59,018 bases of DNA, taken from assembly GCA_964586145.1 (NCBI GenBank), contig CAZPHH010000020.1, positions 1 to 59,018 on the forward strand. Direction: 5' to 3'. The stretch's first letter is position 1. The number at the start of each line of letters is the position of its first letter. The notes below the pieces were generated by a model, which was not told where the DNA came from, searched no databases, and was given only the letters and a program-made list of their open reading frames with translations. A program made the position numbers and the translations under genes. Positions 54,231 through 59,018 of the stretch are shown one piece after another. The stretch is from JAFGJQ01 sp964586145. GTDB lineage: Bacteria > Planctomycetota > Phycisphaerae > UBA1845.

Positions 54231-55735
54231 GCCAGGCCGGCGCCCTTTGCTCGGCATCGATCGACTCCTCCGCGACACGCGAAGGCGTCGACGTCTGGAC
54301 GCTGCTCCAGCAGGGGTTCGGATTCCTGTTCGCGACGACGCTCGTCTGGGGCGTGTTGGCCTTCCCGGTCTACAAGGGGATGCTCGGAGGTTACGCGCCG
54401 GTTGTCGCCGGCGCGGTGGCCGCGGCATGGCTCATGCGGCCGGGCGTCGCGAACCGGCTGGCCGCGTGCGTGGACCGGCCATCGGAACGCGCATTCGTCG
54501 TCCTCGTCGTGGCGACCGCCGTGCTGCTGCGCGTGCTGGCCGTTGTGTTCGCTGCGGATGAGCCCGTCAGCGATCACGCCCTGTACGACGGGTTTGCCCA
54601 TCGCATGTTGCGGGGCGACGGCTACGGCCCCACCGCCTACTATCCGCCCGGCGTCTCGTTCTGGCTTTTTGCGGTGTATGCCGTGTTCGGACGCTCGCTG
54701 ACGGCGGCACTGCTGGCGAACGCCGCGGTGGGCGGGCTGCTGGCGGCCCTGACCTGGGCGGTGGGTCGGCACGTTGTGTCGCGGCCGGCCGCCCGCCTGG
54801 CCGCATTGGCGGTGGCCGGGTTCCCGAGCCTGGTGTTGTACTCCACCACGGTGGGCTATGACGCCCAACTGGGTTGTGCGTTGCTGCTGGCGCTTTGGCT
54901 GTTTGTCCGGCGGGCGCCGGGTGGGCAGCGCGGGTGGTACGTGGCCGGCATTGGGGTCGTGCTGGGCGTGGCGTCCTTTCTGAAGCCCATCGGGTTGCTG
55001 CTTCCGATTGTGCTGGGGGTTGCGTATCGACGGCGCGGGGCATCCTGGCTGCGGTCCGGCCACAACACGGTCCTCTTGACCGTCGGGATGGTGGCGGCGC
55101 TTTCTCCGTGGATGGTGCGAAACTGGTTTGTCTTTCGGGCGTTTGTGCCGGTGACGACCAGCGGGGGGGCGGCGCTGTGGGTGACGAATCACCCGGGGGC
55201 CGACGCCCTGACCACCGCTTTCCCGGAGCTGCCGCCGGGCACGACGGAGCTGGAGCGCAACCGCATCCTCGGCGCGGCGGCCTGGGGCCACCTGCGCGAG
55301 CATCCGGACCATCTGCTCCGCCTCGCGCCCTCCAAGGCGGCGTACCAGTGGGGCACGTCGTCCACCGTGATGGCGTTCGTCTCGGCGGATCGTTGGGACC
55401 CGCGGGCGGAGGCGGCGGCGAAGGCCGTCATCAACACGGCCTGGGCGAGTCTCTGCGTTTTCATTGTTGTGGCCCTGGTGCGCGACGGGTTGTGCCGGCG
55501 TGCGGTCCTGTTCTGGCCGGTGATGGCGCTGGTTGCGTACGTCTGGGCGATCCACATGTTCTACGAGGCCCAGAGCCGCTATCACCTGCCGTTTCTTCCG
55601 CTGCTGTGCATTGTGGCGGCGGTCGGGCTGACGCACCGCACGCGACGGACCCCTGCGGATGACGGCGGCTCGGTGATCTCCCGGTCGAGCGGCACCCTCG
55701 ATTCCGGCGTCGAAGCCCTCGGAGCACAGGCCTGA
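54227..55735 (+). CDS. glycosyltransferase-39-like polytopic membrane protein
   Basis: A 502-residue integral membrane protein of the GT-C fold. The first large loop carries ADEPVSDHALYDGFAHRM, with the acidic residues expected of a GT39/ArnT-type catalytic centre, followed by GYGPTAYYPPGVSFWL. About ten transmembrane helices follow (SFLKPIGLLLPIVLGVAY, MVAALSPWMVRNWF). It probably uses a polyprenyl-phosphate-linked sugar to glycosylate an envelope molecule or protein. The ATG overlaps the stop codon of the SGNH hydrolase gene, and its own stop overlaps the next ATG by one base, so three genes are translationally chained. Confidence 0.82.
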   Translation: MSQAGALCSASIDSSATREGVDVWTLLQQGFGFLFATTLVWGVLAFPVYKGMLGGYAPVVAGAVAAAWLMRPGVANRLAACVDRPSERAFVVLVVATAVLLRVLAVVFAADEPVSDHALYDGFAHRMLRGDGYGPTAYYPPGVSFWLFAVYAVFGRSLTAALLANAAVGGLLAALTWAVGRHVVSRPAARLAALAVAGFPSLVLYSTTVGYDAQLGCALLLALWLFVRRAPGGQRGWYVAGIGVVLGVASFLKPIGLLLPIVLGVAYRRRGASWLRSGHNTVLLTVGMVAALSPWMVRNWFVFRAFVPVTTSGGAALWVTNHPGADALTTAFPELPPGTTELERNRILGAAAWGHLREHPDHLLRLAPSKAAYQWGTSSTVMAFVSADRWDPRAEAAAKAVINTAWASLCVFIVVALVRDGLCRRAVLFWPVMALVAYVWAIHMFYEAQSRYHLPFLPLLCIVAAVGLTHRTRRTPADDGGSVISRSSGTLDSGVEALGAQA

Positions 55736-57288
55736 TGCATTCGTACTCCGACAATCGGCTCCTTATGTTCCTGCGCCGCAACCTTGTCGAGTTGCTGACG
55801 CTGGTTTACCTGTTTACCCTGATCTACGTCAGTATTCTGCCGCTTGACTTCGCCGCCTCCGCCGTGCCCGCGGGGATGGGACGGCACGTTCTCGGGCTGC
55901 CGCTGTCCAGGCCCAACCTGCCCGACGTTGCGAGTAACGTCGGGCTCTATGTTCCCTTCGGTATGCTGCTCTGTGCCATGTTCGTCAAGCGCGGGGCCGG
56001 GCCGCTGACGGCGGCCGTCACCTCGACGCTCTTCCTGGCAGCGCTGAGCCTGGCACTCGAGTGGACACAGCAGTACTCACCGTCGCGCATCAGTTGTGCG
56101 GCGGACTTCATTGCCAACGCCATTGGCGCCCTGGCGGGCAGCCTGCTGGCCCCGTCTCTGTTCTGGCTCGCCCGGCGCGCGGTCCGGATGAACCGCAGGG
56201 ACGTGCGACAGCGCAGTTCCGCCGTACTCGCCCGGCTGCTCGCCCTGGGGCTCGTCGCACTGGCGTGGGTCCCGTTCGACCTGACCTTCAGCGCCGACCG
56301 CGTGGCCGACTCGCTGCGGCGCTCCTCGCTGGTGCCTTTCGCGCGGATCAACGCTCTTCAGCACGCAGCCGACCACAGCTCGGCCGCCGGCGACTCCGGC
56401 GCTGCGTACCGATTCGCCCGCGACGCCTGGTCGCTGCGCCTGGACGCCCTGGGCGACGCCGCGGGCTATGCCCTGCTGGCCATCCTGACGGCGTGGTATT
56501 TGCGCCGGCACTGTCGCACGGCCGGCATTCGCACCGCGCAATGGACGCTGGTTGCCTGCCTGTGGCTGGCCGTCTTCGCCGCGGCGGGCCAGGTGTTTGT
56601 TTCCTCGCGCGGGTTCGACAGCACGTACCTGGTGGCGGCCCTGGTCGGCACGGTGCTTGGCCTGCTGGCATTCGCCCCCGTCGTGCAGGCGTGGGACCAC
56701 ACGCAGGAGGCGCCCCTCTCGCGGAAGACGCTGCTGGGCGGCGCGGTCGCAGGGATTGCGGCGTTCATCCTGCTTCGGCAGACGGCGCCGTTCATGCCGT
56801 CGCTGAGTGACGAATCGGTCCATGCCCAGGCCGCCATCGCCGAGTGGGTCCCGATGACCATCTATCTCCAGGCACGCCTGCCGGCGGTCATGGCCGACCT
56901 GCTCGGCAAGCTGATCCGATTCGGGTTTCTCGGAATCGCCATCACGCTCTATCGGGCTGCGTCTGCGGATCCCCGCGTTACTCGGCCGTTTATCTGCGGC
57001 CTGCTGGTTGCGTTGGCCGTGGCCTTGACGGAGTGTATCCAACTGCTCCTGCCGTCCCGCGTGCCCAGCGTGACGGACGTGCTGCTGGCCGGCGCGGGAA
57101 CGGCCGCCGGCGTGCAGGCGTGCCGTCTGGCGCTGGCCGTCCGGGCGGAGGTCCTTGCCCATCGCGGCATCCCGGCTGAGCCGGTCTCCGTCCTCTACAA
57201 CGTGGAGCTGGGCGCTCCCGAGGAAGGTCCGCCGGAGCCCGCGCCGGCCCCCCGCCGCCGGCGCCGCACCCGCCGCAAGCTCCGATAA
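55735..57288 (+). CDS. VanZ-family membrane protein
   Basis: A 517-residue polytopic protein. A VanZ-like unit near the N-terminus (VYLFTLIYVSILPLDF, PDVASNVGLYVPFGMLLCA, SLALEWTQQYSPSR, DFIANAIGALAG) is followed by a second, less conserved one at about 330-470 (ALTECIQLLLPSRVPSVTDVLLAGAG). VanZ confers low-level teicoplanin resistance in enterococci, but such proteins are common in envelope clusters. The double form is about three times the length of single VanZ. The ATG overlaps the stop of the GT39-like gene by one base. The C-terminus is Pro/Arg-rich and cytoplasmic. Confidence 0.8.
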   Translation: MHSYSDNRLLMFLRRNLVELLTLVYLFTLIYVSILPLDFAASAVPAGMGRHVLGLPLSRPNLPDVASNVGLYVPFGMLLCAMFVKRGAGPLTAAVTSTLFLAALSLALEWTQQYSPSRISCAADFIANAIGALAGSLLAPSLFWLARRAVRMNRRDVRQRSSAVLARLLALGLVALAWVPFDLTFSADRVADSLRRSSLVPFARINALQHAADHSSAAGDSGAAYRFARDAWSLRLDALGDAAGYALLAILTAWYLRRHCRTAGIRTAQWTLVACLWLAVFAAAGQVFVSSRGFDSTYLVAALVGTVLGLLAFAPVVQAWDHTQEAPLSRKTLLGGAVAGIAAFILLRQTAPFMPSLSDESVHAQAAIAEWVPMTIYLQARLPAVMADLLGKLIRFGFLGIAITLYRAASADPRVTRPFICGLLVALAVALTECIQLLLPSRVPSVTDVLLAGAGTAAGVQACRLALAVRAEVLAHRGIPAEPVSVLYNVELGAPEEGPPEPAPAPRRRRRTRRKLR

Positions 57289-57380
57289 CCTCCCCGTTCT
57301 CCACCTTCGTGCGTGCTTCTCAACCCCGCGCCCTCAATAGCCGACACATTATCGGTAACTCAGCTTACACGGGAACCGTC

Positions 57381-58709
57381 ATGAAGCTTTCCATCATCAT
57401 TCCGGCGTACAACGAGGAGCAGGCGATCGCCGCCATCATCGAGCGGTCGCTGGCCGCCCGGCAGACCATCATCGCCCGCTCGCCCGTGCACGACGTGGAG
57501 ATCATCGTCGTGAGCGACGGCAGCTCCGACCGCACCGCGGAAATCGCCCGGGGCTACGACCAGATCCGCCTCATCGCGTACAAAAAGAACCGCGGCTACG
57601 GCGCCGCCATCAAGCAGGGCTTTGCCGAAAGCACCGGGGACCTGGTGTCGTTCCTCGACGCCGACGGCACGTGCGATCCAGCCTTCTTCGCCGACCTTTG
57701 CACGGCCCTGGTCGATCAGGACGCGGTCATCGCCCTCGGCTCGCGGCTGGGGCCGCAGAGCCGCATGCCGCGCACGCGACGCATCGGAAACCGCATCTAC
57801 GCCGCCATTCTCAGCGTGCTGAGCAACCGCGTCGTCCACGATACGGCCAGCGGCATGCGGGTCATCCGCCGCGATGCCCTGGACCGGCTCTATCCGCTGC
57901 CCGACGGCCTGCACTTCACGCCGGCCATGAGCGCCCGCGCCCTCATGGATGACCGGCTCAAGATCGTCGAGCTTCCCATGGCCTACGAGGAGCGCGTGGG
58001 CGAGTCGAAGTTGCACGTTCTCAAGGACGGCGTGCGCTTTCTCCGCACCATTCTGGAAATGACGCTGGTCTGGCGGCCCGGCCGGGTGCTGGCCGGCGGC
58101 GCCGTCGGCTGCCTGCTCCTGATGCTGCTGTTCGCGATGTACCCCGTGGAGATGTGGGTCATGGAGGGTCGGCTGGTGGAGGACATGATCTACCGGCTGC
58201 TGTTCTGTTCGCTGCTGGGGATGGTGGGCGTGTCGCTCACCGCCGCCTGGCAGATTTCCGAGCAGCTTCACGCCTTTCATCGCGATCCCGCCCGTACCCC
58301 GACATTGGCCGGCACGCTTGCCCGCCGCGCGTTCTCCGTGACCGGGCTGGGCGTGGCGGCGGTCGTCTCCCTTCCCCTGTTGCTGTGGCTGGTCGGGCCC
58401 GGGCTGTGGACGTGGGTCACGCAGGGCGAAGTCTTCATCCACTGGTCGCGGGTGGTGCTGGCGGGCCTGATGGTCTTCACATTGTGCCAGATAGGTGTCA
58501 CCGGCTTGGTCCTGAACCTTATCGACCTCCACGCCCGGCGCCTCGCGTTGTCTTCCCGCGCCCTGATGACGCCCGTGCCCTCCACCCACGCCCCCGAGCC
58601 GGCCTCTTGCGCCCCCGGCCAACCGTCCTGCAACCCCGGCGAGGTCCCTTGTGGGACCGGCTTTCCAGCCGGTTCTCCAGTTTCCAGTCTCTCGCTTCCA
58701 GTTCTCTAG
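57381..58709 (+). CDS. GT2 polyprenol-phosphate glycosyltransferase-like protein
   Basis: A 442-residue enzyme. The N-terminal GT2 (GT-A fold) domain has SIIIPAYNEEQAI, VSDGSSDRT and the DxD-type SFLDADGTCDP. KNRGYGAAIKQGF and SGMRVIRRDALDRLYP are typical of polyprenol-monophosphomannose/glucose synthases. About four transmembrane segments fill residues 235-400. It would supply lipid-linked sugar to the GT39-like transferase. The ATG at 57381 is preceded only by a weak GGGAA. The C-terminal GEVPCGTGFPAG is encoded by a copy of the GACCGGCTTTCCAGCCGGTC hairpin repeat, so the reading frame has been extended into repeat DNA. Confidence 0.87.
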   Translation: MKLSIIIPAYNEEQAIAAIIERSLAARQTIIARSPVHDVEIIVVSDGSSDRTAEIARGYDQIRLIAYKKNRGYGAAIKQGFAESTGDLVSFLDADGTCDPAFFADLCTALVDQDAVIALGSRLGPQSRMPRTRRIGNRIYAAILSVLSNRVVHDTASGMRVIRRDALDRLYPLPDGLHFTPAMSARALMDDRLKIVELPMAYEERVGESKLHVLKDGVRFLRTILEMTLVWRPGRVLAGGAVGCLLLMLLFAMYPVEMWVMEGRLVEDMIYRLLFCSLLGMVGVSLTAAWQISEQLHAFHRDPARTPTLAGTLARRAFSVTGLGVAAVVSLPLLLWLVGPGLWTWVTQGEVFIHWSRVVLAGLMVFTLCQIGVTGLVLNLIDLHARRLALSSRALMTPVPSTHAPEPASCAPGQPSCNPGEVPCGTGFPAGSPVSSLSLPVL

Positions 58710-58890
58710 TGCTTGTTGGACCGGCGAGGTTCCCTGTGGGACCGGCGAGGTTCCCTGTGGGACCGGCTTTCCAGCCGGTCTTCCGGTCTCCCGCTTCCAG
58801 TTCTCTCGTGTTTGCCGGACCGTGTTGTCTTTGTGGGACCGGCTTTCCAGCCGGTCTTTCGGTTTCCGGTCTCCCGCTTCCAGGACAAAG
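58650..58890 (+). repeat. array of REP-like hairpin repeats in composite units
   Basis: The element GACCGGCTTTCCAGCCGGTC, preceded by TGTGG, occurs at 58761-58780 and 58837-58856, with one partial copy at 58650-58673. It is the reverse complement of the element at 12695-12814. Two half copies (GGACCGGCGAGGTTCCCTG) start near 58728 and 58738. Each copy is followed by a related spacer (CGGTCTCCCGCTTCCAG or CAGTCTCTCGCTTCCAG), so the array is a composite tandem repeat. Its first copy lies inside the end of the GT2-like gene. Confidence 0.88.
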
Positions 58891-58902
58891 GGGAGTCTTT
58901 TC

Positions 58903-59018
58903 ATGGTGTTCTATCGCAATTCCGCCGCCGCGGGCGAGGACGCCCTTGGGCGGTGGAGTATACGTCGAGAGCGCGACGGCCAACGTGAGGAATGCGATTG
59001 TCTGGGGCAACAGCACGA
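58903..59018 (+). pseudogene. possible frameshifted beta-helix protein fragment at the window edge
   Basis: From 58903 the frame reads MVFYRNSAAAGEDALG and then becomes unlike a known protein. From 58949 in the adjacent frame it reads GGGVYVESATANVRNAIVWGNST, the repeat style of right-handed beta-helix surface proteins. One extra C near 58951 would join the two. The fragment continues beyond the window, so it may be a broken gene, an assembly error or a remnant beside the repeat array. Confidence 0.35.

Overview
The window is GC-rich bacterial DNA, most likely from a planctomycete, probably of the Phycisphaerae type. This is an inference from gene content. It has a PEP-CTERM sorting tail, secreted proteins ending in dockerin-like DxDxDGxxxLADF repeats, an ECF sigma factor beside a membrane protein with the same repeat, several secreted six-hairpin glycosidases, and a four-helix-bundle cassette bounded by GAATTGCGAAT repeats. 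Nothing marks it as a phage or plasmid. It reads as a chromosomal segment that mixes housekeeping and accessory genes.

Layout. 1-8577 is a glycan-utilisation cluster: a secreted six-hairpin glycosidase and a LacI-type regulator face a glucoamylase/GH144-like enzyme and a GH94 phosphorylase. Overlapping divergent promoters share one operator (4453-4501), and a perfect 14-bp operator (6018-6031) sits at the predicted start of the phosphorylase transcript. 8578-12827 is sparse: a small membrane protein, an OsmC-like protein, a PEP-CTERM protein and several dispersed repeats. 12828-24191 carries murD, tRNA-Arg(ACG) and TCA-cycle genes (sucA, sucB, an outer-membrane-protein gene, lpd and, convergently, acnA). 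24519-26978 is a secreted arginine-deiminase-fold protein with a dockerin-like tail.

27173-37423 is a complete F-type ATP synthase operon on the minus strand (atpZ-atpI-like-atpB-E-F-H-A-G-D-C), followed by a membrane glycosyltransferase-like gene. A four-helix-bundle gene with 34-bp inverted ends is inserted precisely between atpG and atpD. 37747-42705 has asd, a DinG-type helicase and a glucoamylase-like protein with a carbohydrate-binding tail. 42793-46163 is a minus-strand operon of glycosidase, ECF sigma factor and a membrane protein with an extracellular dockerin-like repeat. 46351-48062 has a secreted EEP-family hydrolase and a nitroreductase.

48153-51376 is the most interesting regulatory module: a MerR/B12-binding (CarH/LitR-like) regulator, a two-domain fasciclin protein and a sigma-70 factor. 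Three tandem TGAACG operators with a 9-bp period lie in the divergent promoter region. 51629-58709 holds a metallophosphoesterase and an envelope cluster: SGNH hydrolase, GT39-like transferase and VanZ-family protein with overlapping start/stop codons, then a GT2 transferase. The window ends in an array of GACCGGCTGGAAAGCCGGTC hairpins, also found at 12695-12814, and a broken beta-helix reading frame.

The best candidates for undescribed biology are the B12-regulator/TGAACG/fasciclin/sigma module, the four-helix-bundle cassette in the ATP synthase operon, and the LacI-controlled beta-glucan cluster. Starts were moved downstream of the longest frame where a Shine-Dalgarno site or domain start supported it; such choices are stated. 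No database search was possible, so family names rest on motifs recognised by eye.
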